Positions 26,901 to 34,894 of a DNA stretch of 64,000 nt are shown piece by piece. The number at the start of each line of letters is the position of its first letter. Position 1 is the first letter of the stretch. The notes under the pieces are model-generated. The model had not been told where the DNA came from. It was given only the letters and a program-made list of their open reading frames with translations, and did not search any database. Source of the stretch: CAVQKZ01 sp963837325. Its GTDB lineage: Bacteria > Actinomycetota > Actinomycetes > Mycobacteriales > Jatrophihabitantaceae. The translations under genes and the position numbers were made by a program. The stretch is taken from contig CAWIMV010000002.1 in NCBI GenBank assembly GCA_963837325.1, positions 1,302,001-1,366,000 on the forward strand, read 5' to 3'.

Positions 26901-27141
26901 GGTCGTCAACATCAACGCGGCCACTGGCGCCAGCGACGCGACAATGAACCGGCAGTGGGAACGCAACACCTCGAACAACGTGAACCTGACCTCGACGGTG
27001 CATGCGCTGTCCGGACCCGGCGTGCACACGGTGAAGGTGTGGATGGTCGACCCGACCGTGGTGATCCAGAAACTGGTCGTCGACACCGGCGGCCTGAAAC
27101 CCAGCTACCTCGGACCGCCGGAAAGTCGGCGGATGCGCTAG
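23950..27141 (+). CDS. Secreted glycoside hydrolase family 115 (alpha-glucuronidase)
   Basis: Removes glucuronic or 4-O-methylglucuronic acid side chains from xylan. The 1063-residue protein starts with an arginine-rich export signal (WRRTSRMLLAGLAAALAFAP, cleavage near AGAAPP). Family signatures: VKYRGFFINDENPATGEWAP, NHNYYAKVFDVALRLKANYVWPAVWGRAF, YGIVMGTSHEAPMMRGIEEW and VVFTDDNWGNIR. The C-terminal 230 residues form an extra beta-sandwich-rich region seen in long GH115 enzymes. ATG 23950 has GGGAG upstream; a TTG at 23929 is a weaker alternative. First gene of a GH115-GH10-CE1 operon. Confidence 0.92.
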   Translation: MALLASSWRPARTSSWRRTSRMLLAGLAAALAFAPAVTPAGAAPPEHSPGRVVSPAANYITSHFWPGLFALAAGGRAAPIVVNSADYPGVVRVVGDLSTDIKSVTGVAPAVARDAVPPARDVVIVGTVGHSALVDAMVANHRLDVSSIKGKWETSIEQVVANPLPGVRRAFVIAGSDQRGTIYGAYDVSKRIGVSPWTWWDDVTPTHRDVLYVLPGRHTQGTPAVKYRGFFINDENPATGEWAPGMFGPGLAPGYPGGLNHNYYAKVFDVALRLKANYVWPAVWGRAFEEDDPQNQATATAYGIVMGTSHEAPMMRGIEEWNRHVTPAVRDSNGNIVTPGHDPYGGTGEWSFRYNSAALKKYWTQGIQRMVDEKAEGVVTLGMRGPGDVGLSDGPGIDLMKSIIAAQRQIIGDVTKKDPSAVPQVWTLYKEVLRYWNEGLRPPDDVTVVFTDDNWGNIRQLPDQSLPKRSGGYGLYYHFDYVGGGRNYKWVDTASLQNTWDELHQAYTYGDSRLWMANVGDLKNEEEPLQFSLDYAWNPSALPLSKIGAWERQYAAENFGSATSAQVADVLNTYGQLQSRRKPELLNRKIALDPTKDLATDSSAVVYDDQATPFSLSDYRELDRATADWQRLAAKAEAIARRLPAAKQDAYYELVLYEVKATANLYAFRDAEFTNILYAKQGRALTNDLAAAAEARFAADQAMNDYYNNVLAGGKWHGFQTQPHIDYGDVARYGPDAPWQQPQLNNVAIPDVIFPAVQRIALPTAADMGVAIDGSDQWWPQSQSAAVLPTFSPYQSQPSQYIDVFNRGASPFQYTITSPARWLHVTPSHGTVHKQVRATVRVDWWHAPKGTTTVPLTVTGANGRQVVVKAVVQNPAVSPRNIHGFVEANGYVSMDAAHYTNAVNSNGVTWTRIPDIGRTGDGMEPFPVTAAIQTPGAGSPHLDYRITTFSGGPVTVWAYLSPRNDVLAHGGLRYALSIDGETPKVVNINAATGASDATMNRQWERNTSNNVNLTSTVHALSGPGVHTVKVWMVDPTVVIQKLVVDTGGLKPSYLGPPESRRMR

Positions 27142-27200
27142 CTACCCCACCAATCGCGCACACGTACCCCATCCGTCGTCAACAAGCCAAGGAGCGTCCC

Positions 27201-28316
27201 GTGAAGGTTCGTCGTTCCGTACTCATCGGCGCGCTCAGCGTCGCCGCTGTACTCACCCCGCAATTGGTCGCCGTGGCCCACTCGGCCACCCCGAGCAGTG
27301 ACCGCGGCGGTCCCGTCAGTCGCGGCTACCACGCGCCGGCCGACTCGCTGCGCGCACTAGCGGCCAAGGTCGGTCTACGCATTGGGACGGCCGTCAACAC
27401 CGATCAACTGGGCTCGAACGCCGAATACACCAAGATCACCGCTCAGCAGTTCTCCACCGTGACGCCGGAGAACGTGATGAAGTGGCAGTTGGTCGAGCCC
27501 ACTCAGGGCACCTACGACTGGGCCGCCGCGGACCGTCTGGTGAACTTCGCGCGGGCGCACGGCCAATTGGTCCGCGGCCACACCCTGGTGTGGCACAGCC
27601 AGCTGCCCAGCTGGCTCAACGAGACGGACTTCACGCCGGCGCAGTTGCGGGCCCTGCTGCACAAGCACATCACCGACGAGGTGACGCACTTCCGCGGCAA
27701 GATCTGGCAGTGGGACGTCGTCAACGAAGCGTTCAACGACGACGGCACGATGCGCGACACGATCTGGCTGCGGGCACTCGGCCCCAACTACATCGCCGAC
27801 GCGTTCCGGTGGGCGCACGCCGCCGACCCGCACGCCCTGCTGTTCTACAACGACTACAACATCGAAGGCCGGAACGCGAAGAGCGACGCGGTCTACGCGA
27901 TGGTCAAGAAGCTGCAGGCACAGCGGGTCCCGATCGACGGCGTCGGCGTGCAGGGCCACCTGGACACGACCTACGACTTCCCCAACGGCATGCAGCAGAA
28001 CCTGCAGCGCTTCGCCGACCGCCGGCTGTTCCTCGCGGTGACCGAGGCCGACGTGCGCATCCCGCTGCCGGTCGAGCCGGCCGAACAGCTGGCCCAGAAC
28101 GCAGACTACGTGCAGATGCTGAACGCCTGCCTGCTCGTTCGGCGCTGCATCTCCTACACGGTATGGGGCTTCGGCGACGCGTACTCGTGGGTGCCCAGCG
28201 TCTTCACCGGCGAGGGTGCGGCCGACATCTACGACGACAACCTTGCCCCGAAACCGTCGTACTACGCGCTGCAGCAGGACCTGATGCTGGCCGCCGGCGC
28301 GCCGCACCGTCGATGA
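27201..28316 (+). CDS. Secreted GH10 endo-1,4-beta-xylanase
   Basis: Cleaves the xylan backbone with retention. 371 residues: signal peptide (MKVRRSVLIGALSVAAVLTP, cut near AHSATPSS) then a single GH10 barrel. Acid/base Glu176 in WDVVNEAF and nucleophile Glu282 in LAVTEADVR are present, as are HTLVWHSQLPSW and the C-terminal VWGFGDAYSWVP. No carbohydrate-binding module. The GTG start has AAGGAG upstream. Its stop overlaps the esterase start (ATGA). Confidence 0.95.
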   Translation: MKVRRSVLIGALSVAAVLTPQLVAVAHSATPSSDRGGPVSRGYHAPADSLRALAAKVGLRIGTAVNTDQLGSNAEYTKITAQQFSTVTPENVMKWQLVEPTQGTYDWAAADRLVNFARAHGQLVRGHTLVWHSQLPSWLNETDFTPAQLRALLHKHITDEVTHFRGKIWQWDVVNEAFNDDGTMRDTIWLRALGPNYIADAFRWAHAADPHALLFYNDYNIEGRNAKSDAVYAMVKKLQAQRVPIDGVGVQGHLDTTYDFPNGMQQNLQRFADRRLFLAVTEADVRIPLPVEPAEQLAQNADYVQMLNACLLVRRCISYTVWGFGDAYSWVPSVFTGEGAADIYDDNLAPKPSYYALQQDLMLAAGAPHRR

Positions 28317-29278
28317 GTCCCCGCTCCTGGCTGCGCCGGGCCACCGTCGCCGCCGCGATCGCCGCGCTGCTCACGACCAGCGCGTCGGTCGCGGCAAGGG
28401 CCGAGCGCGCGCCGTCAGTTGCGCCGGCGTTGAGTTCGACGCTGCAAGAGGTGACGGACTTCGGGCCCAACCCGACCGGCTTGGGCATGTATCTGTACGT
28501 GCCGGCCCGCGCGCAACCGCACCCCGCCGTCGTCGTCGCGATCCACTACTGCACCGGATCGGGACCGGCGATGTTCACCGGCACGCGGTACGCCGCCCTC
28601 GCGGACCGGTACGGGTTCCTGGTCGTCTACCCGTCGGCCACTCGTGAAGGGCACTGCTTCGACGTCTCCTCGCCCGGCGCGCTGAGCCACTACGGCAACA
28701 GCGACCCGGTCGGGATCGTGTCGATGGTGCGCTACGTGGAACGGCACCAGCACGCCGATCCGCACCGCGTCTTCGCCACCGGCATCTCCTCGGGCGCGAT
28801 GATGACGAACGTGCTGGCCGCCGACTACCCCGACGTCTTCGCGGCCGGCTCGGTCATGTCCGGCGTGCCGGCCACCTGCTTCGCGACCACGGACGGGTCG
28901 GGCTGGAACAGCGACTGCGCCAACGGCCGGATCATCAAGACACCGCGCGAATGGGGCGACGCGGCGCGAGGTGCGTACCCCGGGTACCGTGGCCCGCGGC
29001 CGCGCATGCAGCTGTGGCACGGCACCGCCGACACGACGTTGTACTACCCGAACCTCATCGAAGAGACCAAGCAGTGGACCGACGTGCTGCGCACCGGCCA
29101 AACGCCGCGGCGGGTCGACTACCCGAAGCCGAGCTGGACGCACTCGATCTACACCGACCGGTTCGGCCGAGTACTCGTCGACACGTACAGCGTCGAGAAC
29201 GGCACTCATAACGTCGCGTTCGAGGAGCCCGGTACCGACGAGCTGGCGATCCAGTTCTTCGGCCTGACCGGTCGGTGA
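28313..29278 (+). CDS. Secreted CE1-like esterase (acetylxylan/feruloyl esterase, PHB-depolymerase family)
   Basis: Extracellular alpha/beta hydrolase expected to remove acetyl or feruloyl groups from xylan. 321 residues with a signal peptide (LRRATVAAAIAALLTTSASVAARA). Nucleophile Ser159 in GISSG, Asp in WHGTADTTLYY and His in ENGTHNVAF form the triad; Cys residues (HYCTG, GHCFD, ATCFA, DCANG) suggest two disulfides. Translationally coupled to GH10, which supports a debranching role over PHB degradation. Confidence 0.85.
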   Translation: MSPRSWLRRATVAAAIAALLTTSASVAARAERAPSVAPALSSTLQEVTDFGPNPTGLGMYLYVPARAQPHPAVVVAIHYCTGSGPAMFTGTRYAALADRYGFLVVYPSATREGHCFDVSSPGALSHYGNSDPVGIVSMVRYVERHQHADPHRVFATGISSGAMMTNVLAADYPDVFAAGSVMSGVPATCFATTDGSGWNSDCANGRIIKTPREWGDAARGAYPGYRGPRPRMQLWHGTADTTLYYPNLIEETKQWTDVLRTGQTPRRVDYPKPSWTHSIYTDRFGRVLVDTYSVENGTHNVAFEEPGTDELAIQFFGLTGR

Positions 29279-29300
29279 TCCGGCTCGAGGCTGTCGCTGC

Positions 29301-29352
29301 TTTTCCCCGCTGGTGTTCGTTGGGACGACCTGAACCGGTCACCAGCGGGAAA
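29301..29352. terminator. Inverted repeat (TTTTCCCCGCTGGTG family) between CE1 and LacI genes
   Basis: TTTTCCCCGCTGGTG (29301-29315) pairs with CACCAGCGGGAAA (29340-29352) with one bulged base and a 24-base loop. It lies between convergent stop codons and ends at the lacI stop, so it could terminate both transcripts. The same core sequence recurs around 59807-59950. Confidence 0.5.
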
Positions 29353-30426
29353 TCAGGTGGGTGGTAGGGCAGGCGGTGCGGTGGATTCGCGGACGACCAG
29401 TTCGGTCGCGAGTTCGACGCGCCGGCTGGCCAGCTCCCGGCCGGCGATCAGGCGCAGCAGCATGTCGGCGGCCATCGCGCCCATGTCGGCGAGCGGCTGA
29501 CGCACGGAGGTGAGCGGCGGTGGCAGCCACCGCGCCAGTGGCAGGTCGTCGAAACCCACGACGCTGACGTCGCGGGGAATCGCCAACCCGAGCTGGCGGG
29601 CGGCTTCGTAGATGCCGAGCGCCTGCTGGTCACTGCCGCCGAAGATGGCGGTGGGCCGGGTGGGCTGGTCGAGCAGCTCAAGGGCCAGTCGGAAGCCGCC
29701 CTCCTGCCGGAAGTTGCCCCAACGGACCAGTGCCGTGTCGAAGGCCGCGCCGCTCTGTTCGAGGGCGTGCCGGTAGCCGTCGACGCGGGCTCGGCTGCAC
29801 AGGTATTCCTTCGGGCCGCTGATGACCGCGATGCGCCGGTGGCCGAGCTCGAGCAGATGCTCGGTGGCGGCGATGCCGCCGGTCCAGTTCGTCGCGCCGA
29901 CACTCGGCACTTCCGGACCGGGGATGTCGGCCGGATCGATGACCACAAGCGGGATGTCGTGCTGCTGCAGTTCCCGCCACTGCCGCGCGGTCAACTGCGA
30001 CATCACCAGCAGCACGCCGGCGCTGTGGTGCCGGGCGATGGTGCGCGTCCAGCTCGGCGGTCGGGTGGAGCCGTGCCGTTGCACCGACGACACCACCACC
30101 GCCATGCCTCGACTGGTGAGGTTCGACTCGACGCCGCGCAGGATCTCGACCGCCCAGGGGCTGTCGAGATCCGAGAAGATCAGGTCGACGGTCGACGTGC
30201 TGCGCTGCAGCGGCGAGTAGTTCTGTTCGGCCAGCAGGCGCTGGACGCGGGCACGCGTGTCGGCCGCAACGTCCGCGCGCCCGTTGAGGACCTTGGACAC
30301 GGTGGCCATGGAGACCCCGGCCTGCTCGGCGATGCTGGCCAGCGTGATGCGGCGCCCGCTACCGGCCCGAGACGCCGACACGGTCGGGCTGACCGGGCGC
30401 GATGGGTTCGGCCGATCGGGTGTCAT
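29353..30426 (-). CDS. LacI-family transcriptional regulator
   Basis: Second LacI-type regulator of the xylan locus, 357 residues. HTH: ITLASIAEQAGVSMATVSKVLNGRADVAADT, then NYSPLQRSTSTVDLIF and a sensor domain with VVGFDDLPLARWLPPPLTSV. ATG 30426 is chosen because TAGAGT (30440-30435) lies eight bases before it, suggesting a leaderless message, and because longer starts add a disordered extension. Convergent with the secreted xylanolytic operon; its target is probably one of the CGAAA/TTTCG sites, which is inference. Confidence 0.88.
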   Translation of the reverse strand: MTPDRPNPSRPVSPTVSASRAGSGRRITLASIAEQAGVSMATVSKVLNGRADVAADTRARVQRLLAEQNYSPLQRSTSTVDLIFSDLDSPWAVEILRGVESNLTSRGMAVVVSSVQRHGSTRPPSWTRTIARHHSAGVLLVMSQLTARQWRELQQHDIPLVVIDPADIPGPEVPSVGATNWTGGIAATEHLLELGHRRIAVISGPKEYLCSRARVDGYRHALEQSGAAFDTALVRWGNFRQEGGFRLALELLDQPTRPTAIFGGSDQQALGIYEAARQLGLAIPRDVSVVGFDDLPLARWLPPPLTSVRQPLADMGAMAADMLLRLIAGRELASRRVELATELVVRESTAPPALPPT

Positions 30427-30513
30427 CCGGGCGAACTCTACGCGGGCCGTCCACTCTCGAGCCCGTTGTGGTTGGTGACGGCGCACGGTGCCCGGCTGGT
30501 GTCGTGCCTTCAG

Positions 30514-31548
30514 CTAGCGACTCGGCAGTGACCGCGGCAAGCCGAACCACGGCAGCACACTGTTCTCGAAGCGGGTCATGGCGCAAATGCGATCACCGGC
30601 CAAGGTCAGGACGATCAAACCGGTCCCATGGCGGACACCGCCCCGAGCCCGGACATACAGACCGAACGCCGGCTGGCCGTTCGCGCGCGTGGGCACCACG
30701 TCGTGGTTGCGGCCGGCGCCGAAGAGCAACGCGCAGAACTGGGCGACGACATCGCGGCCCTGGTATTCGAGCGGCATCGGTGGCATGGACACGAAGACGT
30801 CGTCGGTCAGCAACGCGACAAGCGCGTCGACGTCGGCGGCTGCGTAGGCGCTGACGAACTTGGCCACGAGCGCCTCCTCAGCAGGTGATCCGGCAGGTGG
30901 TGCCGGCTCATGGTCAGCGGTGGCCGCCTGACGCTGCTGCAGGCTGGCTCGGGCCCGCTTGAGCGCACCGTTGACCGACGCGGTGCTGCAGCCCAGCATC
31001 TCTGCCACCTCGGTGGCGTGAAATCCGAGGACGTCGCGCAGGACGAGCACGGCGAGCTGGAGCGGCGGCAGCAGTTGTAGCGCCGTCACGAAGGCCAGCG
31101 ATATCGATTCGGTCTGCTCGTAGCGAGCCTCCGGCCCGAGCGGGACGTCGATCGCGCCCTCGAGCCGGGCGTCCGGAAACGGCTGGAGCCATACCACCTC
31201 TCCCAGCCGGGTCGGTTCGGGCGGTTGTACGCCGGGCACATCCCACTCCTTCGCCTGGCGGCGGCTGGCCGACCGACGCGCGTTCAGACACCGGTTGGTG
31301 GCGATCCGGTAGAGCCACGTCCGCAGCGAGGCCCGGCCCTCGTACTCACCGAAGCCGCGCCAGGCCGCCAGCAGCGCGTCCTGCACAACGTCCTCGGCGT
31401 CCTGGAACGACCCGAGCATTCGATAGCAGTGCACCCGCAGCTCGTGTCGATGCGGCTCGGTCAATTGGCGGAACGCGTCGCCGTCACCGGCCCGCGCCCG
31501 AGCGATCAGTTCCGCTGTCGCCGCCGCAGCACTGTCCGCCTGCACCAC
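30514..31548 (-). CDS. ECF RNA polymerase sigma factor with C-terminal SnoaL-like domain
   Basis: Sigma-70 family factor of the SigG/SigX5-like group, 344 residues. Region 2 (HCYRMLGSFQDAEDVVQDALLAAW, RTWLYRIATNRCLNARR) and region 4 (LPPLQLAVLVLRDVLGFHATEVAEML) are intact. An extra SnoaL/NTF2-like domain (about 225-340; FVSAYAAADVDALVALLTDDV) replaces a separate anti-sigma factor as the likely control element. GTG at 31548 has GGAGG upstream. Divergent from the DHFR-like gene at 31676, which could be a target; no anti-sigma gene is adjacent. Confidence 0.9.
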   Translation of the reverse strand: MVQADSAAAATAELIARARAGDGDAFRQLTEPHRHELRVHCYRMLGSFQDAEDVVQDALLAAWRGFGEYEGRASLRTWLYRIATNRCLNARRSASRRQAKEWDVPGVQPPEPTRLGEVVWLQPFPDARLEGAIDVPLGPEARYEQTESISLAFVTALQLLPPLQLAVLVLRDVLGFHATEVAEMLGCSTASVNGALKRARASLQQRQAATADHEPAPPAGSPAEEALVAKFVSAYAAADVDALVALLTDDVFVSMPPMPLEYQGRDVVAQFCALLFGAGRNHDVVPTRANGQPAFGLYVRARGGVRHGTGLIVLTLAGDRICAMTRFENSVLPWFGLPRSLPSR

Positions 31549-31675
31549 GCCACACCTCCATCTCGTACTGACACCGCTGCAGGGGTGAATTGGGCGCTCC
31601 GGCGGCGACCAGTTTCCCGGACGCCCGGTGTCTATTCAGGTGATTGTTTCCGACACCAGCCCGAAGGAGCTCCAG

Positions 31676-32260
31676 ATGGGAAGAATCGTGGTCAGCGAGA
31701 ACGTCACGGTCGACGGCGTCATGCAAGACCCGACGGGCGACGACGACTTCAAGTTCGGCGGCTGGTTCAACCAGCTGTCAGCTGCCGATCGAGAAGAGTG
31801 GACCAAGGTCGAGTTCCAGGAAGCGCTCGACACCGACGCCTGGCTGATCGGTCGACGCACTTACACCTGGTTCGTCGAGCGCTGGGCTACCCGGCCGGGG
31901 GAGTGGGCCGATCGGCTGCGCGCTATCCCGAAGTACATCGTCTCCTCGACGCTGCAAGGTGCGACCGAATGGTCCAACTCGACGGTGTTGAAGGGCGACG
32001 TGATCGACGCGGCCGCGAGGTTGAAGCGCGAGGTGGACGGCGACATCCTCGTGTACGGCAGCGGCTCGCTCGTCCCCGCCTTGATGGAACATGACCTGGT
32101 CGACGAGCTGCGGCTGATGATCTGTCCGGTCGTGCTCGGGGCGGGCGCGCAGCCCTTCCGCGAGTCCAGCGACGCGCAACCCATGCGGCTGGTGGGGTGT
32201 CGCACCGTCGGCGGCGACCTCGTCCTGCTCACCTACCGGCCCGGGCGAGCTGCCGGCTAG
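31676..32260 (+). CDS. Dihydrofolate reductase/RibD C-terminal-like protein
   Basis: NADPH-binding DHFR-fold protein of 194 residues of the YwjB/RibD_C group. Visible features: MGRIVVSENVTVDGVMQDP at the start, DTDAWLIGRRTYTWFVERW, and DILVYGSGSLVPALMEHDLVDELRL. Such proteins rarely act as true DHFR; substrate unknown. GAAGGAG lies nine bases upstream of the ATG. Divergent from the ECF sigma gene, a pairing often seen between RibD-C proteins and this sigma class. Confidence 0.82.
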   Translation: MGRIVVSENVTVDGVMQDPTGDDDFKFGGWFNQLSAADREEWTKVEFQEALDTDAWLIGRRTYTWFVERWATRPGEWADRLRAIPKYIVSSTLQGATEWSNSTVLKGDVIDAAARLKREVDGDILVYGSGSLVPALMEHDLVDELRLMICPVVLGAGAQPFRESSDAQPMRLVGCRTVGGDLVLLTYRPGRAAG

Positions 32261-32293
32261 CCGGGAACGGCGCGGCCGTTCCCGGCTAGCCGG
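32253..32293. terminator. Perfect 19-bp hairpin spanning both stop codons of convergent genes
   Basis: Arms 32253-32271 and 32275-32293 are perfectly complementary with the 3-base loop GCG; the core is AGCCGGGAACGGC. The left arm contains the TAG stop of the DHFR-like gene and the right arm the TAG stop of the ROK gene. A third partial copy of the arm follows directly. No U-run; a bidirectional terminator is likely. Confidence 0.6.
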
Positions 32294-33482
32294 GAACGGC
32301 CGCGCCGTCGAGGACGTGACTGACGGCGACGCCGGCCGCACCGCGGACCGCGGCATCGATGCCCAGCGCCGAGATGAGCACGGTGGGCGGGGCCCAACCG
32401 GCGCTGATCACCCGGCGGCCGAGTTCGGCACTGATCGGCGCGACCAGCCACTCGCCGAGGCGGGCATAGAGGCCGCCGAGCACGACGGTGGGCAGGTCGA
32501 AGGTGTTGATCAGGTCGGCCAACGCGATACCCAATGCCTGCCCGGCCTCGGCCAGGGCCTGCCGCGTCCGTTCGTCCCCGGCCTCGGCGCGGCGGACAAG
32601 CGCGGCCACGTCCGAACCGGAGTGCGGGGTGGATCCGGTGGACAAATCGAGCAGTCCGGCTCGGCGCAGCAGTGCTTCCTGTCCCGCGAACTGCTCCAAA
32701 CAGCCGTTCGCGCCGCAGCCGCACGGCGGACCGTCGGGGTGGATGACCACATGGCCGAGCTCACCGGCCATGCCCCGCACACCCCGGAACAGCCGGCCGT
32801 CCATGACCAGGCCGGCCCCGACGCCGATCTCGCCGGAGACCAACACGAAGTCCGGCAGCGCGCTGTCATGCCAGAGCTGGGCCAGTGCGGCCAGGTTGGC
32901 CTCGTTGTCGACGCTCACCGGCAGCGCCAGCAACTCGCTCAGACGCGTCGCGCACCGGGTGCCCTGCCACGTCGGCAGGTTGGGCGCGCGCCGTAGCGTG
33001 CCGTCCGCGTCGACGAGGCCGGGAAGTGCCACCGTCACTCCGGCGATCGGCAGGCCGACCTCGTCGATCAGCTGATGGGCGAGCGTGGCCGCGCGGCGCA
33101 ATCCGACCCGAGGCGATCCGCCGCGGTTGTCGGCCGGGACCGTGCGGTGGGCGCGGACGGCACCGGTCAGATCGACGATGCAGCCGGCCAGGTAGTCGAC
33201 GTTGATCTCGATCCCGAGGCCGGCCGGACCCTGCGGATTCAAGGCCAGGGGGCTGGCCGGGCGTCCTCGGGCGCCTCGGTCGGGCGTCTGCTCCGCGATC
33301 AGGTTGCGGTCGATGAGCTCGTCGACGAGGGTCGAGATGGTCGTCCGGGTGAGCCCGGTCGCGGTGGCCAGTTGGGCCCGCGACTGCCCGGGGTTCCCGG
33401 CGATCCGGCGCAGCACCAGCCCGAGGTTCTGGGTGCGGATCGTGTGCTGCCGGGCCGGCGACACCGCGGCCCCGTCGGTCAC
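32286..33482 (-). CDS. ROK-family transcriptional repressor (XylR-like)
   Basis: 398-residue regulator: N-terminal winged helix (LRRIAGNPGQSRAQLATATGLTRTTISTLVDELIDRNL) fused to a ROK sugar-kinase-like domain with DLTGAVRAH, the ROK zinc motif region GELGHVVIHPDGPPCGCGANGCLEQ and GALYAR-like GGLYARLGEWL. The GTG start overlaps the xylB stop (GTGA). It is therefore the third gene of a xylA-xylB-ROK unit and presumably represses xylose catabolism until xylose is bound, acting perhaps on the repeat at 36115. Confidence 0.9.
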   Translation of the reverse strand: MTDGAAVSPARQHTIRTQNLGLVLRRIAGNPGQSRAQLATATGLTRTTISTLVDELIDRNLIAEQTPDRGARGRPASPLALNPQGPAGLGIEINVDYLAGCIVDLTGAVRAHRTVPADNRGGSPRVGLRRAATLAHQLIDEVGLPIAGVTVALPGLVDADGTLRRAPNLPTWQGTRCATRLSELLALPVSVDNEANLAALAQLWHDSALPDFVLVSGEIGVGAGLVMDGRLFRGVRGMAGELGHVVIHPDGPPCGCGANGCLEQFAGQEALLRRAGLLDLSTGSTPHSGSDVAALVRRAEAGDERTRQALAEAGQALGIALADLINTFDLPTVVLGGLYARLGEWLVAPISAELGRRVISAGWAPPTVLISALGIDAAVRGAAGVAVSHVLDGAAVPG

Positions 33483-34888
33483 GGCCGCGGAACTCGGCTG
33501 GCCGTCAGCTCGCGCACTGCTGCGTACCGCTCGCGCACGGCCGGCGCCGGGTCGGCCTCGTAGCGGGCGGCCGGGCGCGAGCTCCAGTCCGGCGGCTGCT
33601 CGCTGCCGGTCAACGCCCACGCCGCCTGCCGCGCAGCGCCGTCGGCGACGTACTCGCCGGGTTCCGGGACGAGCACGGGCACGCCCAGAATGGCCGGGGC
33701 AATGCGCCGAAGGGCCTCCGAGCGGGCACCGCCGCCCACGAGGAGGACGCGTTCGACGGCGACCTTCTCGACGCGCAGGGCGTCCAGCCCGTCGGCCAGG
33801 CCGCAGAGCAGCCCTTCGACCGTGGCCCGGGCGAAGTGAGCCGGCGTCGAGTTGGCGTGGGTCAGGCCGTGGATGGCGCCGGTCGCGTCCGGACGGTTCG
33901 GCGTCCGTTCGCCGTCCAGGTACGGCACCACGACGAGCCCGTCGGCCCCGGCCGGCGCACCCAACGCCAGCCCCGACAGATCGTCGAGCGTCACCCCCAA
34001 CACCATTGCCGCCGCGCTCAGCACCCGCGCGGCGTTGAGCGTGCAGACCAGCGGCAGGAAGGCGCCGGTGGCGTCGGCGAAGCCAGCGACGAACCCGGAG
34101 GGATCCGCGGTCGGCGTCGTGCTGACTCCGCACACGACGCCGGACGTACCGATCGACACGATGACGTCGCCGACCTGAGCCGCGACGCCCAGCGCCGCCG
34201 CGGCGTTGTCTCCGGTGCCGGCGGCGAGCAGTTGCCCGCCGGTGGTCGTCCCCGCGCTCTCGGCCGGGCCCAGGACGCGCGGCAGCAGCGGCACGTCGCC
34301 GAACGCCATGCGAACGAGATCCTCGCGGTACTCCCCGGCGGCGGGCGACCAGTACCCGGTGCCGCTGGCGTCCCCGCGGTCGGTGCTGATGTCGTCGATG
34401 CCGGGCGCGCCGCGCAACTGCCAGGTGAGCCAGTCGTGCGGCAAACAGACGGCGGCGGTGCGGGCGGCGTTGTCGGGCTCGGCGCCCTTCAGCCAGCGCA
34501 GCTTGGTGACGGTGAACGACGCCACCGGCACCGACCCGACTGCTCGGGCCCACTCCACCGCGCCGCCGGGCAGTTCCTCCACCAGTTCGGCTGCGGCCTT
34601 GGCCGAGCGGGTGTCGTTCCACAGCACGGCGTCGCGCACGACGTCGCCGGAGGAGTCGAGGCAGACCATCCCGTGCTGCTGACCGCCGACTGAAACCGCC
34701 GCAACGTCATCGAGGCCGCCCGCAGCGTGAATTGCGGCCTCAAGTGCCGACCACCACGCCCGCGGATCGACCGACGTTCCGTCCGGATGCGGGGCCGAGC
34801 CGGTGCGCACCAGCTCGCCGGTTTCGGCGTCGCGGACGACCACCTTGCACGACTGGGTCGACGAGTCGACGCCGGCGACCAGAGTCAT
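33479..34888 (-). CDS. xylB: Xylulokinase
   Basis: Phosphorylates D-xylulose with ATP. 469-residue FGGY-family kinase with the N-terminal ATP-site strand GVDSSTQSCKVVVRD, GGQQHGMVCLD in the substrate pocket, catalytic Asp227 in GTGDNAAAALG, and the C-terminal VLLVGGGARSEALRRIAPAIL. Starts 6 bases after the xylA stop (34895) and overlaps the ROK gene. Symbol supported by the adjacent xylose isomerase. Confidence 0.94.
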   Translation of the reverse strand: MTLVAGVDSSTQSCKVVVRDAETGELVRTGSAPHPDGTSVDPRAWWSALEAAIHAAGGLDDVAAVSVGGQQHGMVCLDSSGDVVRDAVLWNDTRSAKAAAELVEELPGGAVEWARAVGSVPVASFTVTKLRWLKGAEPDNAARTAAVCLPHDWLTWQLRGAPGIDDISTDRGDASGTGYWSPAAGEYREDLVRMAFGDVPLLPRVLGPAESAGTTTGGQLLAAGTGDNAAAALGVAAQVGDVIVSIGTSGVVCGVSTTPTADPSGFVAGFADATGAFLPLVCTLNAARVLSAAAMVLGVTLDDLSGLALGAPAGADGLVVVPYLDGERTPNRPDATGAIHGLTHANSTPAHFARATVEGLLCGLADGLDALRVEKVAVERVLLVGGGARSEALRRIAPAILGVPVLVPEPGEYVADGAARQAAWALTGSEQPPDWSSRPAARYEADPAPAVRERYAAVRELTASRVPRP

Positions 34889-34894
34889 CGTGAC

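Noticed and set aside
32286..34622. ROK gene extended upstream to 778 codons
   Set aside because: The extension is antisense-frame reading of xylB with arginine/glycine-rich junk. The GTG at 33482 overlapping the xylB stop gives a normal ROK length.
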